Made by a program: the position numbers and the translations under genes. Of a stretch of DNA of 64,000 bases, positions 22,101-32,670 are shown piece after piece. Under the pieces are notes generated by a model. That model was not told where the DNA came from and did not search any database. It worked only from the letters and a program-made list of their open reading frames with translations. The DNA comes from Puccinellia tenuiflora (lineage: Eukaryota > Streptophyta > Magnoliopsida > Poales > Poaceae): NCBI GenBank assembly GCA_012064385.1, contig QRDG01000025.1, positions 450,392 to 514,391 of the forward strand. Direction: 5' to 3'. How positions within the stretch are numbered: position 1 is the stretch's first letter; every line of letters starts with the position of its first letter.

Positions 22101-23197
22101 CACACGTCAGCGAGGGAAGGGGAGAGAGGCGGGCTGCGGCGAGCTGGGCTGCTGCTGGGCCGGTATTGGGCTGGCTCGGGCGGCTGGCCCCCTTTTTTTT
22201 TTTGACCAAAGCTTTTTCCTTTTTCTTTTCTCTGGTTTCAAAACTGCTTTTAAAACCAGTCAAATATTTTTAGAAATATTTATGAAAATACTTTTTAGAG
22301 AGAAAAAACCAAAGTAGGATTATTTGGCACTAGTATTACCTTCAAATAAAATCAAAATATTTGAAATATCTAAACATTGCATAAAGGCCTATTTGTCACC
22401 TTTATGTCATTTTACCAAATAGGGTTTTGACATCTCCTTTTTAAAATAAAAATTAAAATCCAAAAAATATCATTTTATTAATAAAATAATTTAGTACAAA
22501 TCTTTTATTAAAACAATAGTTTGATAAAACCTTTGAAAACATTTTACTCATTTTAAATCATGGGCTTTATCCAAATTGAAATATTTTGCCAAAATGGCTT
22601 AAATAAAACCAAAGAAACAAATAGTATTTTTTTCATTATAGAATATAATGAAATCAATTTTCATAATTTAAACCAGTTTTACCAAAATCATTTTAAATAC
22701 TTTGAAACCCTTTTCTAAAATATTTGTAGAATTTAAATAATTTATAAAGTCATATTTGATAGCTTTATAAGAATAAGATTTATGAACTCCTTTTGTTTCC
22801 AATAAAAACCATAAAATACTATGAGTAATATCATTCGAAATAATTACTCATTTTTCATAATAAAATATTCTACTCTAAAACATTTTATAAAAGAGAGTTT
22901 GGGAAATCCATTTAAATACAAATAACCATTTTACTTTGGGCTATAAAAACATTAGAAATATTTTAACAAAATGTTTTAAGGTCTATAGTAATCACCATTA
23001 AAATATTTTATTTCTAAAACCCTTTTAAAACTTTAAAATAGAAGATTATTGAATATTTAAAATAATATACCTTTGATAAAGTCAATAATATCTTCTATAA
23101 AACAATTTTCTTGATTTTTGGAGACTTTCTTTATCTAATAATAAAAGTTTTTAATTTTTGTGATTTTTAAAACATTCCAAAGTTTTGGGATGTTGCA
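19192..23197 (-). repeat. 5' LTR of LARD (right copy)
   Basis: 4,006-bp partner of 11820-15804, with the same promoter (21966-21973) and ends. It carries a 175-bp MITE insertion (19338-19512) absent from the other LTR. It has a 167-bp deletion at 19990-19994, where one TGTCC remains of two. Both events happened after the LARD inserted. Confidence 0.9.
19338..19512. mobile_element. hAT-like MITE, 175 bp
   Basis: Present in one LARD LTR and absent from the other, so its limits are exact. It is flanked by an 8-bp TSD AGTAAAAC (19330-19337 and 19513-19520). The ends are CAATGTTGGGGATATC and, inverted, CATTGTTCAAGATATC, an imperfect TIR. The interior repeats GATAAATCGG and its complement many times. 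An 8-bp TSD with a CA-starting TIR fits the hAT superfamily. It has no coding capacity. Confidence 0.85.
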
Positions 23198-23202
23198 CCA
23201 AT

Positions 23203-23335
23203 ACGATCTAGTTTCAAAGAAGTTAACCATTGATAGAAATCACAATAAAGAGAGTAGAGAGAAAGTGTATACTTCCCAAGTGAACCAATGAGTAGAGCTA
23301 TGGCTCCCCGACAACGGCGCCAGAAAACTCTTGAT
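23203..23335 (-). pseudogene. Element B leader and start of its ORF
   Basis: On the minus strand this follows the element B 5' LTR. It contains a PBS complementary to tRNA-Asp (23305-23322) and then sequence that continues into the ORF interrupted by the LARD. The tRNA-Asp PBS is typical of Athila-type gypsy elements in grasses. Confidence 0.6.
23305..23322 (-). other. PBS of element B (tRNA-Asp type)
   Basis: On the minus strand TGGCGCCGTTGTCGGGGA, one mismatch from the usual TGGCGCCGTTGCCGGGGA that pairs with plant tRNA-Asp. It places the 5' LTR of B to the right (26143-27842) once the DNA element at 23336 is removed. Confidence 0.8.
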
Positions 23336-24010
23336 AGGGCAAATTATCCTTCTACCATCAGTTGTGTCCATGTGCTCAGTTTTGCCCTCAGTTGCGAAAC
23401 GTCCTCAGTTTTACCCCTAGTCTGTGCGCAAGGACTTATTCCGTGAATATTGCCGTCTCCGTCTGGTCAAGGTAGTTGACTCGGGCTTGTGGGACCCAGT
23501 ACATGACTGTTGTAGCCACTGCTTGTGGGGCCCCCTGTCGACCGTTCCTGAGGGCAAAACTGAGCAAATGGGCACACACTAATGGCAGCCCGTCGACCAT
23601 TTGCCGGTGCCGCGTCTGTGATAAAAGCGGCGTACCGCGCCCCCAGAGCTCGCAACGGGGAGCAAGAATCAACGAAGCGGGGTTGGAGGCGACCACGCGC
23701 AGAGGTGGGCGGCGAGCTAGGAGCCGGGCGCGGGCGATCGAGAGGGTGGCATCGACGGGGAGCACTGCCGACGGTGGGAGGGCGCGGTCGTGTGCTACAG
23801 CTACAGGTGACGTGCGAGGACGCGGTGAGTTCCCCTTCGGCTCCACGCGTTCGCGAATCGAGCTCCATGTCTTCTTATAGCTCCCGCGCCACCTCGCGGA
23901 TGGAGATCCCGACGTGCACGGAGTGACTAAGAAGGATCCAGGCTTAGTTTTTCATTTTCATGTTTCAAACTTGTTTAAATGTTGGTCAAACTTAGGTTTG
24001 ACCAAAATTG

Positions 24011-24500
24011 AAATGAGCATAAAAAATTAAAAAAAATAAAAAACCAACGCACATAGTCTTATAATGTCATATACCAACGATTCAAGTTGATAAACAAGGT
24101 CTACATACATTCAGACGAAAATTAATGCATCTTGGCTCATATCGCCCAATCTCAAACTCCGTCGCATTCAAATGAGCATAAAAAATTCAAAAAAAAATGA
24201 AAGACCAACGCGCATAGTCTTATAATGTCATATACTAACGATTCAAGTTGATAAACAAGGTCTACATACATTCAGACGAAAATTAATGCATCTTGGCATC
24301 TCAAACTCCGTCGCATTCAAACGAGCATAAAAAATTCAAAAAAATCAAAAAAATGAAAAACCAACGCACATAGTCTTATAATGTCATATAATAACGATTC
24401 AAGTTGATAAACAAGGTCTACATACATTCAGACGAAAATTAATGCATCTTGGCTCATATCGCCCTGTCTCAAACTCCGTCGCATTCAAATGAGCATAAAA
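24011..24500. repeat. Tandem repeat of about 150-168 bp, three units
   Basis: The phrase AATGAGCATAAAAAATT (with small variants) recurs at 24011, 24171, 24320 and 24488. In between is a conserved stretch containing CATAGTCTTATAATGTCATA and CGATTCAAGTTGATAAACAA. Units differ by A-tract length and a 10-15 bp deletion in the second. AT-rich, no coding potential. Confidence 0.85.
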
Positions 24501-24540
24501 AATTAAAAAAAAAATTAAAAAAAAATGAAAAACCACCTCA

Positions 24541-25270
24541 CATAGTCTATATATATGGAATAGATGTGTAGGTAAGTCATTTGGCAGATTTAGACAAGGT
24601 CAAAAAAACCTTGCTTAGAAATGAGGCCATTTACCCTACCTTTGGAGCTCTTTTTTAGAACATTTTTCATGAATGTGAGTTTACTTCGCAAAAGGGCTCG
24701 GATTGATGACCAAGTTAGAACAAGCAAGTTCACCATAGTTTGGAAAGCATTGCAACATCCAAATAGCATGTCAATTTTTAAGTTTGGATCAAATTTGAAG
24801 TTTGGTTCACATATTTCAATCACTCACCCATTTGGCCCTCATTTTGACACGACTTGCTCAAAATATGTACCATCATCATCCAAACACCATTAAAACATAG
24901 TTGTAGCATAGGTCCAACATCATTCAACATACTCCCTCCATCATGGTTGTGCGGGACATGCGCAATTAGCATTAATGATCTCCTAGAAATGCACCCAACC
25001 ACTTCCTCTCCCCAATCTACATGCGATTTAGCCAATGGTCTATTTAATTAGGCCAATGCATGTGCTTCCGATTAGACCTTATTGGTCTTTCCTAATTAAT
25101 TACCTGATTTAGGAGTGATTAACTCGGCCAATCGTCACTTGCCTAAGGTCTCGGAGTAATACAACATCATTCATAATGTTTCATAAATTCTACTTGGTTC
25201 CAACTCAATCACTGTGCTCCTTGTGCTTATTGTGCTTCTTGCCACCATTGTGCTCCTCGCGAAACCCTAG
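24541..25270. other. AT-rich filler of the DNA element
   Basis: No ORF with a recognisable domain, no clear repeat. ORFs at 24590-24893 on both strands mirror each other and look accidental. Confidence 0.4.
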
Positions 25271-25308
25271 AAAACATTAACTAAAACAACTTCTTCTTCA
25301 CGGCGCCT

Positions 25309-25857
25309 TCAGGACGTGACTTCGGAGGCGTCGGAGCCCTCGGAGTCCTTGTCGGAGTCATCGGAGTCGGCGTCGTCAGCGTCATCGGCGTCGTCGGAGT
25401 CAGAGTCGTTCTGGTGGCCGGAGTCGTCCTCGTTGACGACATTGGCCTCGGCCATCTCGATGTCGATGGCCGCGGGTGGTTGGTCGACGACAGAAGGCCC
25501 ACGCTCCTCGTCCGAGTAGGGCTCGTCCGAGGACTCCGATACCCCGTACTCGTAGACCGGCGATTGCGACGGAAGATCTTCATGCGCCGCCTCGTGGTGG
25601 CCGTCTTTCTTCTCCTCCTTCATCTTGCGCAACTGCTTCTTTTCCGCAATCTCGCCGGGCATGGCGGAATACCCGTGCTCCTCGCGGAACCGCTTCTCTG
25701 CCGCAATCGCCGCCTCCATCTCTGCCACCTCCTCCTCCATGTGGGCGTTCATGGAATAAGGCGAGTGCATATCGGAGTCCGACAGCGGCGAGAACGGGCT
25801 CTCCGGGCTGGGCGGGCTCCACATTTTGGAAGGATAAGAGAGAAAGAAAGAAACCAT
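25309..25857 (-). CDS. Acidic, Asp/Ser/Glu-rich protein, 182 aa
   Basis: An intact minus-strand ORF. It starts at ATG 25857 (alternative ATG at 25824, giving MWSPPSPESPFSPLSDSD) and ends at TGA about 25309. The N-terminal 35 residues are Ser/Pro-rich. Residues about 38-90 are helical and charged (EEEVAEMEAAIAAEKRFREE, then a KKQLRKMKEEKK basic patch). The C-terminal 60 residues are a run of Asp, Ser and Ala with DSDDADDADDADSDDSDKDS. I recognise no family. Composition suggests a nuclear or nucleic-acid-associated acidic protein, which is inference only. The upstream sequence is a duplicated 61-bp promoter-like block. It may be the element's own gene or a captured host fragment. Confidence 0.5.
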   Translation of the reverse strand: MVSFFLSYPSKMWSPPSPESPFSPLSDSDMHSPYSMNAHMEEEVAEMEAAIAAEKRFREEHGYSAMPGEIAEKKQLRKMKEEKKDGHHEAAHEDLPSQSPVYEYGVSESSDEPYSDEERGPSVVDQPPAAIDIEMAEANVVNEDDSGHQNDSDSDDADDADDADSDDSDKDSEGSDASEVTS

Positions 25858-25975
25858 TTTATTTAGAGGCGGCGGGGGAGAGAAACCGCCGCGGGGGCCC
25901 CACTTGTAGGGTAGGCCCCATTTTATTTAGAGGCGGCGGGGGAGAGAAACCGCCACGGGGTCCCACTTGTAAGAT
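25858..25975. repeat. 61-bp tandem duplication upstream of the acidic ORF
   Basis: ATTTTATTTAGAGGCGGCGG and the following GGAGAGAAACCGCC block occur twice in a row (from about 25857 and about 25919). On the minus strand each copy carries an AAATAAA box immediately upstream of the ORF. Confidence 0.7.
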
Positions 25976-26142
25976 GCGGACCCACTTCACTAACGCCTCC
26001 AGACGAAATCCCGCTTCAGACTGGCCGTTTGGCCTCTCCATAGTAGCTGCGACAGAAGTAGTGGCAAAACTGAGCACCATTTGGAACTAGTGGCAAAACT
26101 GAGTAGTACCAAGCCTCTAAGGGCAATCTATTAAATGACCCT

Positions 26143-27842
26143 TGATATCCCACAAGTATAGGGGGTTGCAGTAGTCTTTGAGGGAAGTGTAACCTAGTTT
26201 ATAGATTCGACACAAGGAGAGCCAAAGAATACTTAAAGGTCTTCGAAGCTGAGTCGTGAAATTAGCTACACCTGGAGAAGCACAAGTAACACAAGGGGGT
26301 GAAAGCAGCAGTGATTTCAGAGCAGTAGTAAAAGTAACACGGAGGCAGTGATGGTGAAAGATGGACCGGGGCCCAAGGGTTCTCTAGTGGTGTCTCTCCA
26401 TAAGATAAATATGCATATGATGGGTAAACAAATTACAGCTAGGCAATTGACAAGATTATGGCACAAACTTAATCTAGCCAAATCAAAGAGTTCATGGTAA
26501 TATTCATGTAGGCTTCACACAAATACAAAGACCGTTGACCCAACTGCATCTTTGTCTAAAAAGTCCACCTAGGGATCGCTATCTAGCCTGTCACCCATCG
26601 GTATTTAGTTGCAAGCAACAGACAATTGCATTAAGTAAAGTGCATGATGTAAGCAATATTTATAATCATGAAGACATAAACACCATTGTTTTACCCCTAG
26701 TAGCAACATCACACCCTCGTCCTTAGACGTTTCTGTCACTCGTGCCCAGGCATAAGAGGGGGGGGGCATGAACCTACCATCTAGCATAAATACTCTCTCT
26801 TGGATAACTAAACAGTTAATGGCATAAAGGGACTGTAACTTAAATAAGTGGGAGAGGGCACAACACACGCGCTCTCACAACTAGTGATTACACGTCTATA
26901 TGATTGGAACGTTAGCAAGCTTCCGCAAATACTAACATTCATTAAGGCAAAACCCAACCATAGCATTAACAAACATAAAAGGTCCTCCTTCATCCCATAC
27001 ATCTCAAGAACTAACTCGGTGTTTCAGGTTTCTGTCACTCCGGCAAACCCTACCATTAGTTCTATCAACATACAACAAACCCTAAGATGGGATTCCATTA
27101 ACCATTAGATCGGAGAGCATGCAAGAACATCAATTAACATATAAGAATCCATGCACAATCTGATCATAATTTCATAATCCATCGGATCCCAGCAAACACA
27201 TCATATGGCATTACAGTACTTGATCCTGATCATGTTAGGCAGCTCACAAGATCATAAACATGGAGGCACAAGAGAGAGAGACTACCAACTAGCTACTGCC
27301 ATGGACCCGTAGTCCATGGGGGAACTACTCACAACACATCCGGGAGGCAGCGATGGCGATGAAGATGGCTCCGGGGGCCAATCCCCGTCGGCAGGGTGCC
27401 GGAACAGGAACAATCTGACCCCCAAACTTGTCGGCGATGGCGGTGGAGATCTGTATTGTATTTGGAAAAATCCTTCGGGGGTTAGGGTTTTTTCGTCGGG
27501 GAGAATATAGTCCAAAGGGCGTCTGGAGGCGGTGCCCGAGGGGCACAAGCGGCCCCCAGCCGCCCCCCCCCCCCCCCTAGAGGGAGCTGTGAGTCTCGCC
27601 GTTGGTTGTTCTTTGGGCTCCGGGAGTTTTTATTTATTGTGATTTTCTGTAATTTTTTCAGATTTTTCCGAGCACTTTCATTTTTGGACATTTCTGCAAC
27701 CCACAAACAAAACAAACAGAAACTGGCACTGGGTTAATAGGTTAGTCCAGAAAATGCTATGAAATCATATAAAAAACATGTAACAATGGCATTAAATAAG
27801 CATGGAACAATAAAAAATTATAGGTACATTTGACACGTATCA
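26143..27842 (-). repeat. 5' LTR of element B
   Basis: Starts TGATATCCC and ends ACGTATCA on the plus strand, that is TGATACGTGTC...GGGATATCA in element orientation. About 1.7 kb. Long stretches are the reverse complement of the element A LTR, for example the 'GTAGCTAGTTGGTAG' and 'CATGATCAAGATC' neighbourhoods, and the block around 26520-26680 matches 9740-9900. It contains a run of about 16 C (27563-27579) that is prone to assembly error. Confidence 0.8.
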
Positions 27843-27913
27843 GTGGTCAACCAAAAAATTAAAGAATTGGCTTTAAGCAATATTATGGGACATGGTGTCT
27901 TGGCTCATAGGAC
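27843..27913. other. Flank of element B, nothing recognised
   Basis: A short unannotated stretch between the B LTR and the fold-back MITE. Confidence 0.4.
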
Positions 27914-27915
27914 TA

Positions 27916-28226
27916 GATGCACTCGTTATACAAATTTGAAATATCTAAAATATCGAAACAAAAATTTCATTTGTACATCAATATATTCTATGTTTGTACA
28001 TAAAGTTTCACAAACCAAAAGACATTTTTGTGCCTTGTGCAGAGGAAAAAAGGTCTTGTGAAAACTCATTTTGGAGCACTCCAAGTTGTCTTTTTCACAC
28101 ACCACAAAAAATGTCTTATTCCCACAAATTGTATGTGCGAACATAGAATGTTCGGATGTACAACCTAAATTTATGTATAGAATTTTTCGATATTTTAAAA
28201 TATAGTTTGTGGCTAGTGGGTGCATC
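27916..28226. mobile_element. Fold-back MITE, 311 bp, TA target
   Basis: A long imperfect palindrome that starts GATGCACTCGTTATAC and ends ...GTGGGTGCATC, flanked by TA on both sides (27914-27915 and 28227-28228). The two arms share blocks such as AAATATCGAAA, TTCTATGTT, AAAAGACA and TTGGAGTGC in inverted order, meeting near 28070. TA flanks suggest Tc1/mariner mobilisation; the long arms are of fold-back type. No ORF with meaning. Confidence 0.7.
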
Positions 28227-28228
28227 TA

Positions 28229-29130
28229 CAGCTATAAGGCAAAAACATATTTCTCAATATTATGTTCCTACTAACGTATGCAAGAGAACAAACTATTCAG
28301 CATCGTGCAAAATTGCAAGCCTCATGGATCGTAATATCAAAAAAATGTGTTGTATGATGTGGAATCGAGTGCCCGAGAGAATATGCATGGAGATAAATCA
28401 TGTAAGAGGTCATAAGATAATATGAAAGGATCCTTATAACATAGATGAGCAAATACATAATCGCAACTGAACCAAGATACTAAAAATTACGTCTCATTCT
28501 ATTTGGAAAACTAACATTATATATATATTGAACCCACGTTGATCGCTCATCCATTTATATAATGTGGAGAACATATTGGTAAGGAATTCAAAAATAAATA
28601 ATAACACACAAGAGATCGGCATTCCTTTTTGTAGCTATAGCAATAGAAGAACTGAAAAGGATTGTGCTTGTGTACCCAATCAAACGAGGCTCCCGGGCGC
28701 ATCTAATTGTCTCAGTATGGTACCACAATAATGATATTTCTAGTTGCGGGCCTACTAAAATGGACACCCAAACGTCGAATTAGGAGTTGTGAAAATGAAC
28801 CAACAAATTTAATTATGGGATCATCGAAATGGATTTCAACCAAAAAATTATCTTGACATATTAGATTAACATGGGAGTTTTCATTTTATGGAAATGTAAA
28901 TTTCGGTCTCTAATAGTATGCAAGCTACCTATTTGGAGTTGTCTTCGCTCAGGAAGGAAACCCAACAGATTTTTGTAACAAGGCATTGTAGGTAAACAAT
29001 AAAAAGATGTCCATTTATGAAAAAACCTTTACCGATTACAATGGTTGCCAACAAGTGGATACCGTACTAGATCGGACCCTTCATCATCTATCATCAAAGT
29101 CTCTGTCAATTGGGTGACAAAATGCTTACA
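28229..29130. other. Unannotated AT-rich stretch
   Basis: No recognisable ORF, repeat or TIR on either strand. It may be the eroded 5' part of the PIF/Harbinger transposon whose 3' end follows. Confidence 0.4.
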
Positions 29131-29134
29131 ACGG

Positions 29135-29480
29135 AGTTGCAGAAGAAAGTAATGTCCAACTACCGAAAGGATATCGAGAGAGTCTTTTGTGTGTAATTAA
29201 CTTGATTTCCCATTATTCGAGTTCCTTCTTGATTCTGGAATAAGAAATCCATCTCAATATCATGAGGTCATATGAAATTCTACACAACATGATCATGAAA
29301 GATGAGAGGGATTTGGATTTGGATTTTTGTCCTAACAATGTTGGTAGCCGTGTCAAAGCTAGCAGGAACCGTACCTGATCTACGATTTCCTTCAGACTTA
29401 CGGGTAGATTGAAGACAAGGCTACGCATACCCAACTTTATGATGATCTCATTGAGCATCGGCAGAAAATTATATGGGTCA
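29135..29480 (+). pseudogene. PIF/Harbinger transposase C-terminal relic
   Basis: Conceptual translation in shifting plus-strand frames gives the C-terminal hallmark of plant Harbinger transposases (Plant_tran/DDE_Tnp_4 type). The blocks are a YRKDIERVF block near 29160-29195, then SYEILHNMIMKDERDLDLDF at about 29267-29327, then FLQTYG, a stop, and a block ending in DDLIEH near 29385-29458. At least three stop codons and two frame changes break it. The YRKD(I/V)ER(A/V)F and ILHNMI(M/I)xDE motifs are characteristic. No upstream DDE triad region is recognisable, so only the tail survives. The gene is dead. Confidence 0.75.
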
Positions 29481-30008
29481 TAGTCTCATTTTATTCATTC
29501 GATATCCTTTTATTCATGTATGATTTGAACCATTGTTTACATTTAGAACATTTGTTATTTGTTTAATTATTTGGATTTGAGCTATTGTTGTACCTGGAAC
29601 ATTGTTTGATTGTGTGATGATGAAACATTAATAAGTTTGATATGTATGTTGTTACTTTAAGATTTTGTTACCGAAAATCATAAATATGGGCTAAATCTTG
29701 AGAAGCTGTGGCATCGCGCGGTTTCTGAGTAAAAAAGATGCCAAGAGTATTGTAATTTTTTATTCTGGAGTCTGTTCCGTCCGAGCCCACGTGATAACAC
29801 AAAACACTTTTGGGTACCTCAAACGAGTTCCACGGTACCCCTATTTAGTGGGATCTTCTAGGGATTTGGATTCATGTTGTAATTTTCACATATGCTTAAT
29901 CATAGCAGAAATTCTTCAAGAAAGTAAACCGCTACAACCAGTTCATCATTCAGCTATGTTGAAATGCTTCAAGGTGACGTTGCATGCCTAGTATTGTTAT
30001 TTGGAACA
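29481..30008. other. Unannotated stretch before mariner-type element
   Basis: AT-rich sequence with a few TTTGA/ATTGTT repeats near 29520-29640, perhaps the Harbinger 3' UTR. The ORF at 29698-29991 has no recognisable domain. Confidence 0.4.
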
Positions 30009-30366
30009 TACTCCCTCTGCCCGAATTTACCCTGGTTCAAGGTTTAGTCAAACTCAAGCTTTGTAAATTAACTAACATATGGAAAAAATATTAACATCTA
30101 TAATAGAAAATGGGGATTTCTATTTCAGAACGGTCTTGTAGTTATCCTTACGTTTAGAACGTCGCGCGCGCCGTCAGATCGAGTTACGCGGAGCAACGGT
30201 TGCGATACAATCGGCAGACCATGCACGCAAACGCACGCGGGGACCTACCCAGCGAGATCCCCTTCCTCCGCGCGTTTGACTAGCGCTGGCAGCGCTGCGG
30301 CGGCTCCCCATTACCGACCTTCCTCGAGCTCCTCTCTCCCTGCTCCATCCTCTCCTTCCTGCACCC

Positions 30367-30942
30367 TCATGGGTTGCGGACGCAGAGCCTGAGGCCGTCA
30401 GCACGCGTGTCCCGTCGAAGCTCGACGACGGGTGGCCGTTCCGGGACGCGACGGGCGGGAGAACTCCACGCCGTCGACATGGACGCCATCGAGAAGAGAT
30501 CTGCTGAGGGGCCGTGTGGACCGAGGAGGTGGGTGGCGGACGTCGACGGAACGAAGATCGGCCCTTCCGCGACCCGCCGCCGGCGAGCGTCGTCGTCCTG
30601 GTGGAAGAAATCAAGCGCGAGGGTGCCGAGAAGGGGCAGGGTGCGGGAGAGGGACACGGCCTCGTTGCACACGACACGACCCCAGCGCCGGCACGTCGCG
30701 GCGCAGCGGACGACGGCTGGCCCGTCCCAGAGCCTGGCGAAGACAGCCGCGAGCGCGTCGTCCTGGAGAACCAACGTCGTGACCTCGTGCTCCTCCCGTC
30801 GATCGTTGCCGTCGACGACGAGGACTCGCCGCGCTGTGCGGCACCTCGAGAGCCATCCTCTGCTGCTGTACGGCGCGGGACGGCGGCCGCCCCGCGCGCT
30901 CGTCGGAGCGGCGGCATCGAACCTTACGAGAACGGAGACCAA
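30367..30942 (-). pseudogene. F-box protein fragment captured inside TIRs
   Basis: A minus-strand frame of about 190 codons. Residues about 55-110 read LVLQDDALAAVFARLWDGPA, then VVRCAATCRRWGRVV, then a segment with LPLLGTLALDFFHQDDD. This is an F-box (L-P-D-D-x-L-x-x-V-F-x-R-L...C-x-x-W) of the large grass F-box family. The later ELRRDTRADGLRLCVRNP block matches the start of the usual downstream repeat region. The frame begins at TTG with no clear ATG and stops right after CVRNP, where family members continue for 200 or more residues. It is therefore a truncated fragment. F-box proteins normally recruit substrates to SCF ubiquitin ligases via Skp1; this copy probably cannot act fully. High GC contrasts with its surroundings. 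Confidence 0.7.
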
Positions 30943-31109
30943 TGCGCGCGGGGATTTGTTCGATCCAAACCACGAGCGATTGATCCGTCCAGAGCGCGCC
31001 CAGGCCTACATGGTTAGTAGTCGTCACCTAGGCCTGTGGAAAGAATGACATCCGTTGTTTGTGGGTGAATTATTACGTTGATCATTTTGGCACCTTACTC
31101 TCTTTTAAT

Positions 31110-32222
31110 AGTTACCCACATTGTACAGATAGAGTTACCCACTCAATATTGATATAGTTACCCATGTGTTTTTGTATAGTTATCACGACAAAGTCGATGT
31201 AGTTACCCAACTCTTTAGATAATAGTTACCCACCCAGTAATGAAAAAGTTACCCATGTGTTCATGATATAGTTATTACCACGAAATCGATGTAGTTACCC
31301 GATTCTATCGGTAATAGTTACCCACCATGTACTGATAAGGTTACCCATGTGTTCATGATATAGGTATCCACCATGAACTCGATATAGTTGCCATACTCTA
31401 TCGGTAATAGTTACCCACCCTATATTGACGTAGTTACCCTACTCTCTCGATAATAGTTACCCACCCAGTACCGATAAAGTTACCCACCCAAAACTAATGA
31501 AGTTACCCACCCAGAACTGATGAAATCGATATAGTTACCCTGCTCTCCCGGTAATAGTTACCCACTAGGTGCTGATTGAGTTACCCACCCAAAACTGATG
31601 GTGTTACCCATGCGTTCATTAGATATTTATCCACCACGAAATCGATATAGTTTCCCTACTCTCTCAATAATAGTTACCCACCCTTAACTGATAGAGTTAC
31701 CCACACTCATTGATGTAGTTACCCACCAAGTATTGATGTAGTTAACCACTCAAAACTGATGGAGTTAACCATGTACTCATGATATAGTTATTCACCACGA
31801 GATCGAAGTAGTTACCCTACTCTCTCGGTAATAGTTACCCACCCTGTATCGATGGAGTTACCCACCAGATACTAATGGAGTTACCCATGTGTTTATCTAC
31901 CATGAAATCGATATAGTTACCCTGCATTCTCGGTAATAGTTACCCACTATGTGCTGACTGAGTTACCCACCCAAACTGATGGAGTTACCCATGTGTTCAT
32001 AGACATTTATACATCATGAAATATGGAGTTACATTACCCATTTTGTCGATGATACATTTACCATTCCAAAGTGGTAATTCACTTATAAAACCGGATGGTA
32101 ACTTCAAAACTCAAAAAAACCAAAATAACACCTAAAAGTGGGAAGCCAAAACTGATCGTTCATAGGGTGGGTAACTTACATACAACAGGTGGGGTAACTC
32201 ACGTGTTATGAAGTGGGTAACT
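31110..32222. repeat. GTTACCC minisatellite
   Basis: More than 40 copies of (A/T)AGTTACCCA(C/T), spaced mostly 20-30 bp, arranged in a longer irregular pattern. Groups include 'CATGTGTTCATGATATAGTTA', 'CGAAATCGATGTAGTTACCC' and 'TCTCTCGGTAATAGTTACCC'. At the right end three copies are inverted (GGGTAAC at about 32168, 32193 and 32215). No coding potential. AT content is moderate and CpG low compared with the F-box fragment next to it. Confidence 0.85.
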
Positions 32223-32224
32223 TT

Positions 32225-32670
32225 TAGGTCCGAAAAAAATTCATCGAAACATATCAACATGGGATCTAGTTTCGAAGATCTCGTCGCGACTAGTCCAACG
32301 GTGAAAACGGATCTGAAATCGGATATACGAGTTGAGCTACAAAACTTTTTAAATTTTCGGATTTCATATTTAATGCTGCTACAGTTTCCTGTTTTTCCGC
32401 ATGGTTCAAGAGAGCATCCCACATACTCCCCTAGTCACGGTTTTGACCATTTCATAACGTGTTGTTCTAATGTTTTATGGTTAAGCTTAACCATAGAACG
32501 TTCTAAACGTAACAGCGTCCTAGAAATAAATATTACTAAAATCATCATAACATAAATTTTCATATAATATGTATTTCGTATTATAGATGTTGATGTTTTT
32601 TCATATATGTTAGTCAAAATTTACAAAGTTTGACTTCGACAAAACCCAACACTAACACTAGGATAATTCC
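32225..32670. other. Interior right arm of the mariner-type element
   Basis: Contains a segment around 32235-32350 (TCATCGAAACATATCAACAT, then GAAGATCTCGTCGCGACTAG) that I recall as a common motif of Triticeae repeats. It then runs into the right inverted arm. ORFs at 32132-32422 and 32208-32555 are antisense overlaps without domains. Confidence 0.45.

Larger units (their letters stand above)
11820..23197 (-). mobile_element. LARD-like LTR element with 4-kb LTRs, complete
   Basis: Two long direct repeats (11820-15804 and 19192-23197) bound a non-coding interior, flanked by a perfect TSD CCAAT (11815-11819 and 23198-23202). The reverse complement of the iMet PBS, GCTCTGATACCA, abuts the right LTR at 19178-19189. 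The element is therefore on the minus strand, with its 5' LTR on the right and PPT on the left (15805-15822). Ends are TGTAAC...CTACA in element orientation. LTRs of about 4 kb and an interior of 3.4 kb without coding capacity fit the LARD class known from barley (Sukkula-type); the exact family is my inference. About 1.56 kb of the interior is a solo-LTR insertion. Confidence 0.92.
23336..26142. mobile_element. Unclassified 2.8-kb DNA element at the LTR edge of B
   Basis: Removing this segment restores the usual LTR-PBS junction of element B, so it is an insertion. A short duplication flanks it: TGAT with certainty (23332-23335 and 26143-26146), up to 6 bp depending on how the ends are drawn. 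Ends are AGGGCAAATT and, inverted, AGGGTCATTT. Both subterminal zones repeat CTCAGTTTTGCC or its complement (around 23378-23440 and 26063-26100). Inside are an AT-rich tandem repeat (24011-24500) and one clean acidic ORF on the minus strand. TSD length and TIR do not match the standard families I know. It could be a diverged Mutator- or CACTA-like element that has lost a canonical TSD. Confidence 0.65.

Noticed and set aside
23436..23926. Four overlapping ORFs of 114-136 codons near the left end of the 2.8-kb DNA element
   Set aside because: They overlap on both strands in a GC-rich stretch with no domain; likely compositional.
30374..31048. Plus-strand ORFs of up to 224 codons over the F-box fragment
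   Set aside because: Antisense of the F-box frame; GC-rich third positions keep them open.
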